From Darksidea phi (Eukaryota; Ascomycota; Dothideomycetes; Pleosporales; Lentitheciaceae), in contig JASJFT010000092.1 in assembly GCA_030770425.1 (NCBI GenBank), forward strand, positions 112,167 through 176,166: DNA of 64,000 nt, in the 5' to 3' direction. Shown here in pieces: positions 37,599-49,635 of the stretch. Made by a program: the position numbers and the translations under genes. A model generated the notes under the pieces. The model saw nothing but the letters and a program-made list of their open reading frames with translations, was not told the origin of the DNA and did not search any database. Each line of letters begins with the position of its first letter. Position 1 is the stretch's first letter.

Positions 37599-39139
37599 CT
37601 AGATACTCTGTTCCATCTCGGTGATGTACAGCTTGATATGGCTTTCCATCTTGATGTACTCGTCGTGGGCAGCATGGATTTCGCTCTCGATACTGTCTTT
37701 AAGTTCGGCCATCTGCGCCGGTTAGGATGCACACGCTATGAATGGAGCGAGGAAGTGAAAACTCACCTTCTTCTCCGTCTGCTCGATCCTCACTCTCCGC
37801 CTCTCCATCTCTTTGCCCTTCTCGCCCCGCTCCTCCGCCAACTTAGCATGTGTCTCCCTCAGCTCCTCCATCCTTGTTCTTGCCTTTTCCGCTTCATCGT
37901 CCGCTTTCGTCTTCAGCTTGTTCGTCCGCGCGTTCACGTTACTGAGTTGTTTTTGTAGGAGACGCTCCTGTCGCTCTACGTCCCGGACATTGTTTGTGCG
38001 ATCGGATAGGGCGTCGCGGTGCCGTGATGCCTTTGCCATTTCTTCTTCTTCTTTAGCGAGGTCGGCTTGAACATCAGTGAGGAGTCGAGTGCAGGATGTT
38101 ACGTCGGCGGCGACGACGGCGAAGGAGTCGGTTGAGGTTTGCAGGGCGCGGGCACGTCGGTCTAGCGCGTCGATCTGGCTCTTTTCACTTCCTAGGCGAT
38201 CGTTCAGATCGCGTAGAGAGTCTTCAAGAGCCGTGGGGCTCTGTTGTGTATACGGCTTCAACTTGAGCACCTCGCGCTGCACATTCTCCTTGTTTTCTAT
38301 CTTCTGCTGCAACATCGCCTTCAGCCTGTTCTGTTCCTCCTTCGCGCGCTCCAGCTTATCTTGCACGGCCTCCTGCCCCCGCTTCAGCTCCAATAGTCGC
38401 GCCTTCAACTCACTATTGCGCTTTTCCTTGTCCGCCATGAGCCTCTGTGTTGCTGCACGATTGCGCTCGAGATCTGCGAGCTGCATTTCCTTGGCCTGCT
38501 TCTCATCGTATAGTTCCTCGATGCGGAGTTTTGTGCGCTGCGACTTGTTGAAGTGCTCGTCGATGACTTCAGTTTGCGACTCGCGGAAGCGAATGAAGTT
38601 GATCATGTAGGAGAATATCTTGACGAGGCGCGGGTGTGTGGGCTTATAGAGATCTTGGAAGGTGAAATCGTGGATGCCGCACTAGAAATGGTAAGCTTTG
38701 GCCAGAGTCTGCAAGAGCGAGTTCTTACCTCGCGCAACAGCTTCCTTAAGATGACAAAAAAGGCCATCAAATCGCGCGTGTCACTTGTGAATATGCGCTC
38801 CGCATCAGGTCCGCAGATGTCCTCCGCCGCGGCACGCATAGCTGGCGCTACAACATCACGCGTCGTATTCATGAGCAGCTCGGCCAGCCATTCGAACACC
38901 TTCTGGATGATTTGCGGGTTCGGCTTCTGCAGGTCTGCCGTCGTGAAGTTGATGCCAATATCGGTGATGCATCCTGCGATCTCGTGGTCGGGCTGCTGCG
39001 GTTAGCACATAACACAGGAGTAGCAAGGTGTTGAGAGACGTACGAGAGTCATGAAGGCGTCGGATTCGCTGGCGGCGGGCGCGCGTTGATTGTAAGAGGT
39101 GCTGCGCGGCGCAGTGCTCATGCGCGGGTTGTATGCCAT
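37599..39139 (-). CDS. NUF2: Kinetochore protein NUF2, four exons, 463 aa
   Basis: Exons are 39139-39044, 38995-38729, 38681-37767 and 37712-37599. Introns are 48, 47 and 54 bases, and the CDS is 1,392 bases. Alternative use of the next CAG at the first acceptor would remove one Gln. Residues 1-32 are a basic tail. Residues 33-165 give the NUF2 calponin-homology domain ([66 protein letters not shown]). A long heptad-rich coiled coil follows to the end. NUF2 pairs with NDC80 and, with SPC24-SPC25, attaches kinetochores to microtubules. Length matches fungal orthologs. The last exon ([20 protein letters not shown]) closes the coil; reading through the last intron would truncate it. Confidence 0.95.
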
Positions 39140-41989
39140 TGTTACGGTTCAGAGTATGCAAGAAGGTTTTGCCGTTGGTATGATGTTCAATGTCGGCTCT
39201 GCGAAGGGCTATGCGCTCGTCTCAGTTGGATGCTTGTTTGTTTACGGCGGGCTCGGTTGCGAGGGTCTACGATCCGCTATCCCGGTTTTGGTCTAGTGGA
39301 TATCGTCCTCTTGCGTGAGTCTAGACTACAGTAAGAAATTCTGTAGTCGCGCTTCATCGAGGTTCAGATATTCGACGTGTTCGCTACTTGGATACATGGT
39401 CGCCAAGTAACTGCCCATACTCCGACACCGTGCTCATCACGTAATATCATGCGGCATTGCAGAATACATTGCAGACACCCTCACGGTACTAGCACTATTG
39501 GCCTTGAACGTTCTGATCTTCCCTCAGTTTCAACAAAGTGATATGGCTAGAAATTCGAACGTTCATGGCCAGATACGCGCACGTACGAAACAGCAAAGTT
39601 AGTTCCTAAAGAGTGTGTGGGGAGCCGTACGGATATGCATCGCGTGTCTACCCGCGCAGCTTCTTTCGCATGCCGGAATCGCCCTTCTACCATGCTATAG
39701 TTTCGACTTCAAGCCATGGTCAAAAACAAACGCAGATAGAGCTCTCCTACATGACGTCCACATTTCTGGAGCCGGGACTGCGAACCATACCTATGTAACC
39801 CAGTAAGATGCCTTCGAAACCGATGAAGACCGCTACCCTAGTCTTTCGGCATCAGCACCAGCATTCTTGCTTCGCTATATCTAGATGGGCGGGAGACGAC
39901 ACGGAACGCCGGTGCTGGTTGTTTGTCTAGAATATGCCATTTTTACGGGCGTTGGGTTTTCTGCTGTAGACATCGTTTGATCATTCCATATATGTAGCTT
40001 CTTGGGGAAAAATAGTTTTGAGTTGGATTGGAGCCAAACCATTCACCAAGCGTTTGATCCCTACCCGCACGCTATTTGCTAAGTACAGCTTAGTATCAGC
40101 TAAACCCCTTCCAAAAGCCCGATTCGTGGCTACGACATGCACTTGCGCTGCAATATTGTTGTGGTTGCTGTCGTGTAAAGATAGACTCGTTGTCCGCCCG
40201 TTGGACGAACATGATGTGCCGTCCCCACACGGTACTACGGTGGAGATCCGTGCTGCGGGATGGCATATCGTATTTGCGCTGTCGCTTGAGGACCGCTGCG
40301 AACGATCTCAGGCGGAGAGTAGTCAAACTCGATGTTGCCTAGACGTCGCAGATCGTCTCTATTATCAGCTCGAAGAACGGCTGACTGCAGGAGTCCTAGA
40401 TTGAAAAAAGGCGTTCGTGACCGAAACTTAGACGTGGAAAGCCAAGCGTTATTGACTGCAAACTTTGCACGAATTCTCCGACAACGGCCCCCCGCACTGG
40501 TGGAAGGTCAGCCACATTCGAGACTTTACGATCATCAAATCTAAAACCTTCTCCAGTGAGCTTTTGCCATGAGCTTCGACTATTCATTAAGCAAATAAGA
40601 GGCTTCTGCTTGAAACGTAATGCGCACTGTGCAGGTCTCATCCCTTTTGCATGGCTGGCAGGATGCGGTTCAGGGGCAAAAGCAACGTGAGCACAACATG
40701 TCGCAGCTGAAACACAGTGGCCCAGACTTGATGGTTGCACAACTTGATAGTGGTGAGGCTCAATACGAGGTGTCCGCGTATCTCGAGCTGCCCGCTCCGT
40801 CTGATCCTCTGGTAATATCGTTGATGTCCGGGGTGAGATTAGCCCGCCAGCATAGATAAGAACATGTCCACGACGTCAGCAAAACAGCGGTATGCATGCT
40901 GGAGAGCCGGGTACCTGAACGGGAGATCTTGGTGAGCTATCGTCGATAACGTTCGACAACAGTGGCCCATGTAGGTCCTTAGCCCTGATTGGACGCGCGC
41001 AACGGCGTGCACCGCTGGCCGCTAACGTGGCTCACGTCAATATTGGAAGCGCAGACAGCTGCAGTGCGCTGGCGGTGGCGGCGTGTCGTCTCTGGGCGGG
41101 TCTGTCCTCGTGAGCGGAAGAGGCCATCGTCGCGACATGACCGGCTAAGAGGACAGGTCGAGAGATGAGCCGTTCTTGCAGACTTCCAGCGCTGAGCGGA
41201 ACTCGATGCTTGTAGGGCATGATTGGCACAAGCATTGATGAGCCGGAGGGCGTGGGAGGCGCCAGGGCTGTCCGTTTGGCAGCCACAGACAGGCCTAGGG
41301 GAGCCTGTCAACGGCCCGGGGGGCATTCTATGCGAGGATGCTCGCTCGCCACCAAAGACCAGACAGCTAATGATCGTCGAGGGCTAGAGACGGTGGTCGA
41401 CGGGAAACTTGGAAGGCGACGGTGGGCTTGGGGCTGGCCCAGTTCGCCAGTGCTCGCAGCCGTCACAACAGGAATTCGTATGCGGCGAGGTGTGTCTGCT
41501 GCGCAAAGCCTCGACGCCAGGGCGCACGGCGGTAGGGCTAGTAATTGTCCGAGAGGGTATTTTCGGCAGCGTGGGCGCGGGCTGGAGGCGACGGTGGTAA
41601 TCCTAAGATCCCATCTGCCCCCGGCCAAGGTGGTCGCCCTCTCGACCCTTGCGTCACTGGGTCGCTCCGCCTCCCTTCCTCCCTCCACCACAACACTCCA
41701 CCCTACAATATACACCACACTACCCTGCCCTACACTGCACGCTCGCAGCCCGCGCTCTGCTCCCCTAGCTACCGTCGTCGCTGCTGCCGCCGCCGCCGCC
41801 GAGGCCTGCACGCCCGCCGCCCGAATCCGCCCGCCATGCAGCCGCTCGACTCTCGCCGTGGCGATATCAGATAGCACGACCCGCTTCCGCATTCCGACAC
41901 GGCTCGCGAGCGCGCAGTCACGTTTCCACCACCGCGACCGCGACGACGTGCTCGCAACGGGCCTCCACGCCTGACGGCCGCCTGCATCG
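39140..41989. other. Gene-poor region, 2.85 kb
   Basis: No gene is supported. Frames at 39.6-40.9 kb (up to 128 codons) lack ATG context, introns or motifs. From about 41.2 kb the sequence becomes GC-rich and carries long chance frames on both strands (251 codons plus, 350 codons minus) that overlap each other. This part is probably the long leader and promoter of the next gene, which starts in a C-rich context. Confidence 0.5.
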
Positions 41990-44584
41990 ATGCCCATGTG
42001 GCCGTTTGGGCGGCGAGGCGAGAAGGCCAACGCTAAACGCAAAGGTCGCTCCACCGCTGTCGCAGACCCTGTCGCCGCGCGCGCGCACGAGTTTGCCAGC
42101 AGCGATGCCCTGCGCGACATCGAGAAGAGCTCGCCCGCCCGGCGCAGCAGTCGACGGAAACGGAGAGGCTCGCGCTCGGCCGGTTCCCTGCACGACGTCG
42201 AGAAGAGCTCGCCCATGCTGCCGTCAGCCGACCCAACCTTTGCCAAAGAAAAAGAGCAGGGGTTGCGCCGGCACAGCACAGAAGACGACATCACCGCCCT
42301 CCCTAACCAAAAACGTCTCGAGCAGAGCCCGCACCTGCGCCCCATTTCACAGCAGCACATCTACGCCTACAACTTTCAGCCCAATTCACAGTCGAGCCTC
42401 CCGACCGCCCGCGAACGGGGACGGCTGCAACGGCCGCAGTCCCTGCGCAGGGCTGTGAACGACTCGGCCCTTGTTCGGCGCAAATCAAGTAAAAAGCAGA
42501 AACGCGAACACGACCACGTCCGTGAAGAGGAGATCAGGGCGATGAGCATGCCCATGCCACAGAAACGGCCAGCGGGCAGCTCGGGAGGCATGCTGCGGCG
42601 AGACAGCAAGAAAGTCAAAGGCGGCCTCAACCATCGATTTGAACGACCCACCTCCAACATATCCCTCCCTCCCGAAGAGTCGATACACTCCTCCATGTCC
42701 GGGAGCTCCGACCCTCGCGCGTTCCGCGTGAGCGCTCTCGACATGTTCTCGCCCCGGCCCACGATACGGTGTTCCGTAGGCACGCAATACTACTACAGCA
42801 ACGTCGACACATCGCCGACGTCGAACAAGAGCAAGCGTGATACCCAAGGCCGCCGAACGACGACGACCAAATCCGATACTGAAGACAGAAGAACGAGTAG
42901 GATCGATGATTTGGCAGACACCCTCGATGCAGGGGCACTCAGACAGATACTAGACAGGGACAAACGGCGCAGAGATAAGAAGAGACGGCAAGAAGACGAG
43001 CGCCTACGCCGCCGATTGGAACGTCGTGCAGAGAAACAAAGAGCTTTGGAAGCAGGCGGGACACCTGCAACTCCACGTCAAAAAGCTCGCGGGGCAATTG
43101 GTTTAGGCATCGAGAAGGACACTCCTACACCCATGGAGGATGTCCGGCCGTCGACGCCACAACAACCACATCAACTGGAGACAATTTCACTCGCTCCCAA
43201 GGGGCAAGAGAACAGCCAGTTACCCACCCCCCTCGACAGCCCCATGGAGGAGGCTGTAGTCTCCAATGCACAAGCCATCCACTACTCTCGCGGTAGTGTC
43301 TCCGGGCCCGTCCACTCCCGTGGCCCTTCCAATATATCCCAGATGCCAGAGCTGCTTTCGGAGAAGTTTGCGCAGTCGACGCCAGTCGACTCAGTGGAAC
43401 ACGCCCATGACCCAACAGCGAGCGGTTCTCTCCATGCTGTAGACACCACCGACACAGCTGCGGCCTCCAAAAAGAGCATCGGCCGCCGACGCAGCTCCGA
43501 AGGACGGCGCATGGGCGTGTTTGCCTCGCTTTTCAGACGTAGCAAACGGACCTCACAGGAACAGGGGCGGACTACACCGTCCGAGGTCTCGTTCTCAAAT
43601 ACGTCACGTGAATCCATGCCCCGGCAGCCACTTCCTGCCCATCTGGTCGCGGCGGCACCTACGCAACCTATCACAATCAAGAGGCCCTCAAGTGTGCCCC
43701 GGCGCACCAGGTCCAAGTTTAGGGAAGACCTACCAGAATTCCCGCTGTCCCCGCCGGACTCGCGAGTACAGTCGCCCGAAGTCACGTTGGGGAGTGCTAT
43801 TGCATCGCGGAGACGAAGTCAGCAGCCAGCCGATCTCAATGTCGAATCGAATAGTTCTGGGACAGGTGCTCGGACTGATTCTCCCGTGAGTCCCGGGGTA
43901 CCGACTACCGGATTGATGTCGCAGTCGCTTGCTTCTGTTGATTCCGAGGGCTCGTGGCTCTCGGGGAAGCCTGTAACTCGCAGATCCAACAGATCCCACT
44001 TCCGTTCGAGTGTTGGTTCTTCATCGGCTTTCAAGCGAAATGAGGACTTCAATGCCTCATACGAGGAACTCGGTGTCCCGGACGATGAGTACTTCAAGAG
44101 ACTAACGCCCCAGCCTGATGAGCACCGCTTTTCACCTCATCCTACTGAACCGCTAGTTACAAAAGCAAGCAGTACCGCCATGGCCAACCAAGACGCTACC
44201 GTCGATGAAGAGGCTACCGCCGACTCTGATGACGAAGAAGCAGCACCCACAAGTGGCAGACCGTCTGAAGAAGAGGAGTTGGTCCACACGGTCGCGCGCC
44301 ACCCTACTGTCATACATCGTCAACCCCGCGTCAAGTCAACAGAAGGCCTATTGAGCTATTTCCAAGCCGAAAAGGTCTCCCCAGACGTTGTCACAAATGC
44401 CACCGAGCCCGCCGAGGGAGAATCACCTACCTCAGATAATGAGATCGGCACTGTCCAGCGCGCCAAAAGCGTAGACTTTGGCAAAAACCACGTGCGGCAT
44501 CTCAGCGCTGGATCGGCCAAGCTTTTGGATATCCAGAAACGGGCGAGCGCATCCTCACAGAACAAATTACAACACCAGAAATGA
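41990..44584 (+). CDS. Large basic, mostly disordered protein, 864 aa
   Basis: A single frame without introns. MPMWPFGRRGEK at the start offers two close Mets, and the second (41996) gives MWPFGRR, a plausible alternative. The protein is rich in Arg, Ser, Pro and Lys with many RRxS/T sites. Two repeats of the form D(V/I)EKSSP lie in the first 80 residues. Recognisable ordered blocks are RIDDLADTLDAGALRQILD followed by a very charged helix (about residues 300-350), and RRMGVFASLFRRSKR near 500. An acidic C-terminal quarter ends in a basic helix (HLSAGSAKLLDIQKRASAS). No membrane or catalytic motif is seen. Many Pezizomycotina have such proteins of unknown role. The charged helix could be a coiled coil or nucleic-acid-binding segment. 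Confidence 0.75.
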   Translation: MPMWPFGRRGEKANAKRKGRSTAVADPVAARAHEFASSDALRDIEKSSPARRSSRRKRRGSRSAGSLHDVEKSSPMLPSADPTFAKEKEQGLRRHSTEDDITALPNQKRLEQSPHLRPISQQHIYAYNFQPNSQSSLPTARERGRLQRPQSLRRAVNDSALVRRKSSKKQKREHDHVREEEIRAMSMPMPQKRPAGSSGGMLRRDSKKVKGGLNHRFERPTSNISLPPEESIHSSMSGSSDPRAFRVSALDMFSPRPTIRCSVGTQYYYSNVDTSPTSNKSKRDTQGRRTTTTKSDTEDRRTSRIDDLADTLDAGALRQILDRDKRRRDKKRRQEDERLRRRLERRAEKQRALEAGGTPATPRQKARGAIGLGIEKDTPTPMEDVRPSTPQQPHQLETISLAPKGQENSQLPTPLDSPMEEAVVSNAQAIHYSRGSVSGPVHSRGPSNISQMPELLSEKFAQSTPVDSVEHAHDPTASGSLHAVDTTDTAAASKKSIGRRRSSEGRRMGVFASLFRRSKRTSQEQGRTTPSEVSFSNTSRESMPRQPLPAHLVAAAPTQPITIKRPSSVPRRTRSKFREDLPEFPLSPPDSRVQSPEVTLGSAIASRRRSQQPADLNVESNSSGTGARTDSPVSPGVPTTGLMSQSLASVDSEGSWLSGKPVTRRSNRSHFRSSVGSSSAFKRNEDFNASYEELGVPDDEYFKRLTPQPDEHRFSPHPTEPLVTKASSTAMANQDATVDEEATADSDDEEAAPTSGRPSEEEELVHTVARHPTVIHRQPRVKSTEGLLSYFQAEKVSPDVVTNATEPAEGESPTSDNEIGTVQRAKSVDFGKNHVRHLSAGSAKLLDIQKRASASSQNKLQHQK

Positions 44585-45548
44585 TCGATCTGGCGACGGA
44601 CGAGGAAGAGAATCTCAGAACCCGCATATATTGCCAGCCCGCGCCACTCTTTTGTATTTCCTTTGTATCCATCAGTTTTTACTGAACCCGTACCTTACCA
44701 TCAGTCACTCTTTTGACATTTCCTTGGCTGTTACAAACTCAAAAACACAAAAAATTTGGATTGACACATATTGCGGGTTCTGAGATGCTTCTATCGACCG
44801 AGAGACGGACTTTCTGGAGAGTATGCTCGTGGTTTCGGTTTACTGGTTTGAGGACGCTGTTGGGCAGGGACATGGCAGCACGGCGTTAGTTGTACGTGGG
44901 CGGGAGTTGGCGTTGGTTTTTCATTTTCTTGGAATATACCAGCTTGTACTCTATACATGCAGGCCGCGGTACAGATACCCGCAGCTTCTCCTTACATTCA
45001 CATCTCATTTGCCTCGTCCAAATTTGCGTTGGCTTTGGACTTTAGATGGATTGGACTCTCAGAGGGCGGTGTTTGCCTCGCACTTTGGACCGCGCGGTTG
45101 CCCTTTTTTCTGTTTTAGCATGATGCATATTAGACCCCGTGGGGTCAGCTGGGGGTATCTGGGTTCCCCCCCATATACTTGAGTTTTCTGATGGGCTGTG
45201 ATACTGCTAGACGACCGCGTCCGTATTTCGTATGCGGTGGGGCGGCCATACAACTTCTCGTAGGCTGAGTTTGTAGTTTGTATACAAATATGTGGAAGAG
45301 TGCCCTTGAGACGTTCTAGATATCTCTGTAAGTTTGTGGCGTGCTGCACATATCGTACCATGTGTGCAGATGTGGGCTGAGGGCTGCAGGAAGTGGTAGT
45401 GATTGATGGAGAGCTGGCTCTCATAGTGGGGTCAACGTGAAGGACACACCAGCACAGCCTGTCTATGGGCGTTGATCTAGGTAACTTTCATGCAGGCTGT
45501 GGTCATGTCGTGCGTCCGAGGCGGTACGCGCGCTGACATCCCGTGCAG
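44585..45548. other. 3' flank and spacer
   Basis: Frames at 44823-45182 on plus and 45059-45424 on minus overlap and are unsupported. Nothing else is seen. Confidence 0.45.
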
Positions 45549-45755
45549 ATGCCGAGAAGCGACCCCACCAAAGGCAAAGGCGCTTCCTTTATCGGGCCAA
45601 AGTCGGGCAGCACGTCATCGCAACGCAGCCCATCCTCCTGTAATCAAGCCGCCTCGGCATTTATCATCGCCAGCAAGATCCTCGAAGCCTCCGCGATAGC
45701 AAAGCCGTCTCCAAACAACTGCTGTAATCCTGTAAGTTTTTCCCCCTTTTTCTAA
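45549..45755 (+). CDS. Possible small gene upstream of thioredoxin
   Basis: A frame from an ATG at 45549 begins MPRSDPTKGKGASFIGPKSG and is followed by SKILEASAIAKPSPNNCCNP. It has a protein-like composition with one amphipathic helix. A strong GTAAGT donor starts at 45732 in phase 0, so the true gene may splice onward into 45.77-45.95 kb. There a CTAAG and a GCAG acceptor are both available. Alternatively this is non-coding leader of the thioredoxin gene. The unspliced frame ends at 45755. Confidence 0.3.
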   Translation: MPRSDPTKGKGASFIGPKSGSTSSQRSPSSCNQAASAFIIASKILEASAIAKPSPNNCCNPVSFSPFF

Positions 45756-45999
45756 GCGCATTGCTTTCTCATCCTTGCCGCTCGCCGCCACTTTCTCGCC
45801 TTTGCGCAGGGACGCTCTTTGCCGAGCTTTGCGATTTTGCGAGCGCCCGCCGAAAATAAGCGTATCGCTGTCTCTTACTCTGTCACGAACCTGTCAGCGC
45901 GTGCAGACGAGGGCTTGCGGCCAGTGCATTCGATCTTTGAAATCAGACTCATTTGCATCATTTGTCTCGCTCCGCGCCCGTGTCTTGTACTTATATATC

Positions 46000-46644
46000 A
46001 TGTTCGCTCTACCGACGTCAGCGCTTCGAAGAACTTTACTTACCACTGCCCCCGCGCGAACAGCTGCTCCGATCAACTCTTCCACAACCGCTACTGCGAA
46101 CCTCTTCCGACCAATCCTCACACCAAGGTTCTTCTCGAACACTCACGCAATGAGCAAGGAAGGCGTACACAACCTGACGACGTGAGTGGGCGCACTTCCG
46201 CTTTCCAGTGAATGCTGTCTCACGCGCGGGCGGCGACGTCATTGGTCTTTGCGAACAGATGGCTGACTTCGTGCGTAGCAAGCCCGAATGGGACAAGGCG
46301 TTGAAGGATAAGGATACCCTCCTCGTCCTCGACTGCTTCGCTACCTGGTGCGGGCCCTGCAAAGTCATTGCGCCGCAGGTCGTCAAGTATGCCCCCGTCA
46401 CGAATCGCCAACGAAACACATTCTGACCATGGCTTTTGCTAGGTTCTCCAACGCATACCCAGAGGCCCGCTTCTACAAGCTCGATGTTGACGAGGTCCCT
46501 GATGTCGCGCAAGAACTCGGTATCCGTGCCATGCCTACCTTCCTCCTCTTCAAGAACGGCGACAAGGTAGCCGAGGTTGTGGGCGCGAACCCCAAAGCCC
46601 TTGAGGCTGCCATCAAGGCCAATTATGTCGAGGCTTCCGCATAG
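46000..46644 (+). CDS. Thioredoxin with mitochondrial-type presequence, three exons, 163 aa
   Basis: Exons are 46000-46181, 46279-46386 and 46443-46644. Introns are 97 and 56 bases, and the CDS is 492 bases. The first acceptor is CGTAG at 46278. Using the earlier ACAG before ATGGCT would break frame, while this choice gives [20 protein letters not shown]. The active site WCGPC is at 84-88, followed by [29 protein letters not shown] (cis-Pro), and the usual C-terminal [14 protein letters not shown] helix. Residues 1-50 are rich in Arg, Ala, Thr and Ser and lack acidic residues, as in a mitochondrial targeting sequence. A second Met at residue 51 (MSKEGVHNL) is where cytosolic thioredoxins begin, so dual localisation by alternative starts is possible. 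It reduces protein disulfides with thioredoxin reductase. Confidence 0.92.
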
Positions 46645-47071
46645 AAGCGGAAGTTTTAGAGGGTGATTGATATTACACGCATTGGAGGGCATACGGGCAG
46701 GTTATTGGATCACGGCAAGGGGAAACTCAGACAGCACAATACGGTGTAAACTGCTGGTATTGTGTGCTTATACCGAATGATATGAATTATCAGCCTTCCG
46801 CATCTTCCGTTCTGGTCCCTGTGTTGATGTTTTAGCAGCACTAGAGCTTCGAAGTTCCAACATTCAACGTTGGAGGTTCGCTGCTGCGCACGTAGCCTGC
46901 TGGATTACAAATGCGCCTTCCGTCATCGACGGTACACAGCTCTGCGCTTGACGAGGTCGCTTCGAAAGGGTTGACAATGGAACAAGTTCTCATTCTTCGA
47001 AACAACCTATTTTCGGCGCCTCAGCTAAATGCGCATGGAGGCATCGCAATGCTTCCTAGGGTATATGTGTG
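46645..47071. other. Convergent 3' flanks
   Basis: Short spacer between the thioredoxin stop and the stop of the convergent small gene. No gene is seen. Confidence 0.45.
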
Positions 47072-47600
47072 CTAGACCACTACACCGTGACCGACAATCT
47101 CCGCGGATCGCCCTAATACGATGTTGCCGTGCGCAAACCCTTTCTCTTCTCGACCTGCCCCGTCCTCATTTCGATTGTCAGCACCCACTGCTCTGTGCGC
47201 TGTTAGTTTCGTGTCATAAGAAAAGGAGTAAGCAGTAGGGGATGAAAAAAGAACTTTCCAGCATACCTATGGATCTGTTCTTGCCAGTCTTCAAACCGAG
47301 GAGCCAGCTAGATGACCTTGGTAGGCTATGTGCTTGCGTTGATGGGAGGCCGTTGGCGTAGTCTGTTGGCGGGTTAGTTGGTGGTGTGGCTGTGGTTGGG
47401 GTGTACGCACCTGACTTGGCAGATGACTCGCGGATCGAGCTTGGGCTGGTGGCACGTGTTGAAGTTTGGGTGGTGGATGTTGATGTTGATGTTGATGTTG
47501 ATATGGATGGGGATGGGGATGTGGGTGTGATGCCGCTGCGGATGCTGCTGCCGCCAGAAGTCGGGGTGCTCGACATCTTCGGTAAGCGGAAGGTGGACAT
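47072..47600 (-). CDS. Small disordered hypothetical protein, two exons, 153 aa
   Basis: Exon 1 is 47600-47267, starting MSTFRLPKMSSTPTSGG. Exon 2 is 47199-47072. The 67-base intron has GTATGC and ACAG ends, and the joined CDS is 462 bases. The N-terminal 80 residues are Ser/Thr/Pro-rich, with a run of Ser-Thr dipeptides encoded by a GAT/GTT-type simple repeat. The more ordered part is LPRSSSWLLGLKTGKNRS, spliced to IAHRAVGADNRNEDGAG and ending EIVGHGVVV. The agreement of donor, acceptor and frame supports a real gene, although an unspliced read-through frame of similar length exists. An upstream Met at 47726 would add 42 residues and seems less likely. I do not recognise the family. Confidence 0.6.
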
Positions 47601-49635
47601 TTTAAAGACTTTGGTGTGGGAGTCAAGTATCGGTATCGGTATTGCTATCGGTGGAGCTGAAGCGTTGCTAACTTCTGTTACAGAAAGCTGGAAAACTTGC
47701 AGTCTCGAGAGTGTTGTAAAATGCAATGAGAGGAATTAAGTCCCCCCCCCGTCTCTTATACCGGGACCTCAACGATAATAACCTTTTTGCGGCATTTCCA
47801 ATCGTTTTTTGCTCGTTTGAGCGAGTTATTTTTCTCCTTAGCTTTCTGAACTTTGTGCGTGAACTTCTTTGGTAGCGGGTTTGGACATGGCAAGGTTTTT
47901 GTTGTGCGAGGAGCTGTCAGACCATAGGATCACATCCCAACGAGGTCGCTCACGCCCCTACTTTCTTTCTTCTCACCAGCGACATCGGTACATGTGGAGG
48001 GATTTTGGCGTGCTCGGGTGAGAAGAGGGGCTAGAGAGTTACCCGGCGAATTGGACTTGGGGCGCTTGAGAGGGGTAGGTGCGTTGTGTTCTGTATGCCT
48101 TTGCCTTGGCAGTTGGAGGTTGTTCGAGCTCAACGATGGCGGTGCTGTTGGGTTTGCTGGTACGTGGGTGGGTGGGTACCATGTTTATATTTTGTTTTGT
48201 TGGGCTTTGCCGCATGGTGTACCGTGGGATGGGTGGTTAACGGTGTGTGCATCGAACCGCTGAACACGAAAGTTTCTCAACTCGACTCGACTGTCTCCCG
48301 CTCTCCCTCTAACTGCAATACGTCTGGATTCCGCACGAATACATACTACTATACTATACTACAATGTAATGTTTTACACACTCATCCCACTGAACTGCTT
48401 CTATGGGTCATGATACTCAGGATATTTACGAGCCTTGAGGTAGAGCACGTCGTTGAGGGGAAGGTTGTCAATTTTGGGAAGTAGTGTTTGTGGGTTTGGT
48501 ACGCTTACTTGTTGTACCCGTCGTTCTGAATGGACTGGTCTAATGGCTACGGGTTTTTGAGTTTTAGGATGGTTTTTCTCGACGACCCGCGGGCGGATAT
48601 ATGATCATGTTCATGACCGATTGGAGCATTGGCGAGGGGGGGAGGTCGATGTTGGGATAGGATTGGATTTTTGATTGGCCTTGCAGGACTACTTGGCAGA
48701 CGAGAAGAGTTGTGCATATGTCGTCGTATGTTTAGGGTTTGACTGGGTCTTGGAGGATTAAAAGGCGCAAGGGCTGGTGATGGGTTGGAGGCATTTTGGG
48801 GAGGGGGTTTATATGTTGAAGTGTGGGTTGATATTCTGCTGGTTGGCGGAAGATACTCCGCTAGATGGTGCAAGCTGCAATTGAAGAGCAGTGCTTGAGG
48901 ACCTTCGGCATGGTGTTTTTCTACACATTGTTCACGTCGACGCTATTCCCGGCCGCGCACACATCCCCGCGGTTGATTCGGCAAGCTCTATCCGGATGAT
49001 AGTATTCCGGGGGCCTCAGGATGAGTTCAACATTGCATGGGTCGGCTCCGACCTATGTAAGGACCACGGCCGTATATACTGCGCGTTTGCAGCCACGGTC
49101 TCGACAGCCAATGATAGAGCGCCCTTCATGATCAATAGCCATGTTTTTCACGCACATTTCACGGTAGTATACCCAACTACATGCAAGCTCATCTCCACAT
49201 GCACCTATTCTGGTAATGCTCGGTCCTGGCTTGTAGTCGCGTGGTCCCGTACTCGGAACAAACCACATGCAGATAATTTGCACGCAAAATCGCACACTAC
49301 CTTGGTCTGCGCTGCCATACTTCTACAACCCGTTGAGGCGTTCTCTTCCTGCTGGCGGTCGTCGCTTCAATCTCGCTTCGGAGCCCGCGGTCATATCATT
49401 CTCTATATCGCTTGCATTCTCTTTTATCCTTCTCTCTCTATCCATTCGTCACCTCTCATTGTATTCTCTTCGCTGACGTCGACGCCGACGTAGGAGCTTC
49501 GAGTAAACACGTTTCCAGCACTCTTTCTTGATCAATTTTTCGCAATCGCAACCAATTCCTACTCACAACTACCTTGTGCATTCGTTAACCGCTTGAGCTT
49601 GTGATCGCAAAGCCTTTTGTTCAAAATCAGCAAAG
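47601..49635. other. Gene-poor region, 2.0 kb
   Basis: No supported gene. Frames of 67-200 codons occur (the longest at 48891-49493) but with unlikely compositions and no splice logic. The last 200 bases contain CT-rich leader-like sequence upstream of the GPI-protein gene. Confidence 0.45.

Noticed and set aside
41308..42360. 350-codon minus-strand frame
   Set aside because: It is antisense to the GC-rich leader and start of the 864-aa gene, has no family features, and overlaps another long chance frame (41219-41974).
46208..46426. Thioredoxin exon starting at the ACAG/ATGGCT acceptor
   Set aside because: It is out of phase with exon 1. The TAG acceptor at 46278 gives the family sequence [12 protein letters not shown].
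48891..49493. 200-codon plus-strand frame
   Set aside because: Composition is unlike protein, there is no fitting start context or splice site, and it overlaps the leader of the GPI-protein gene.
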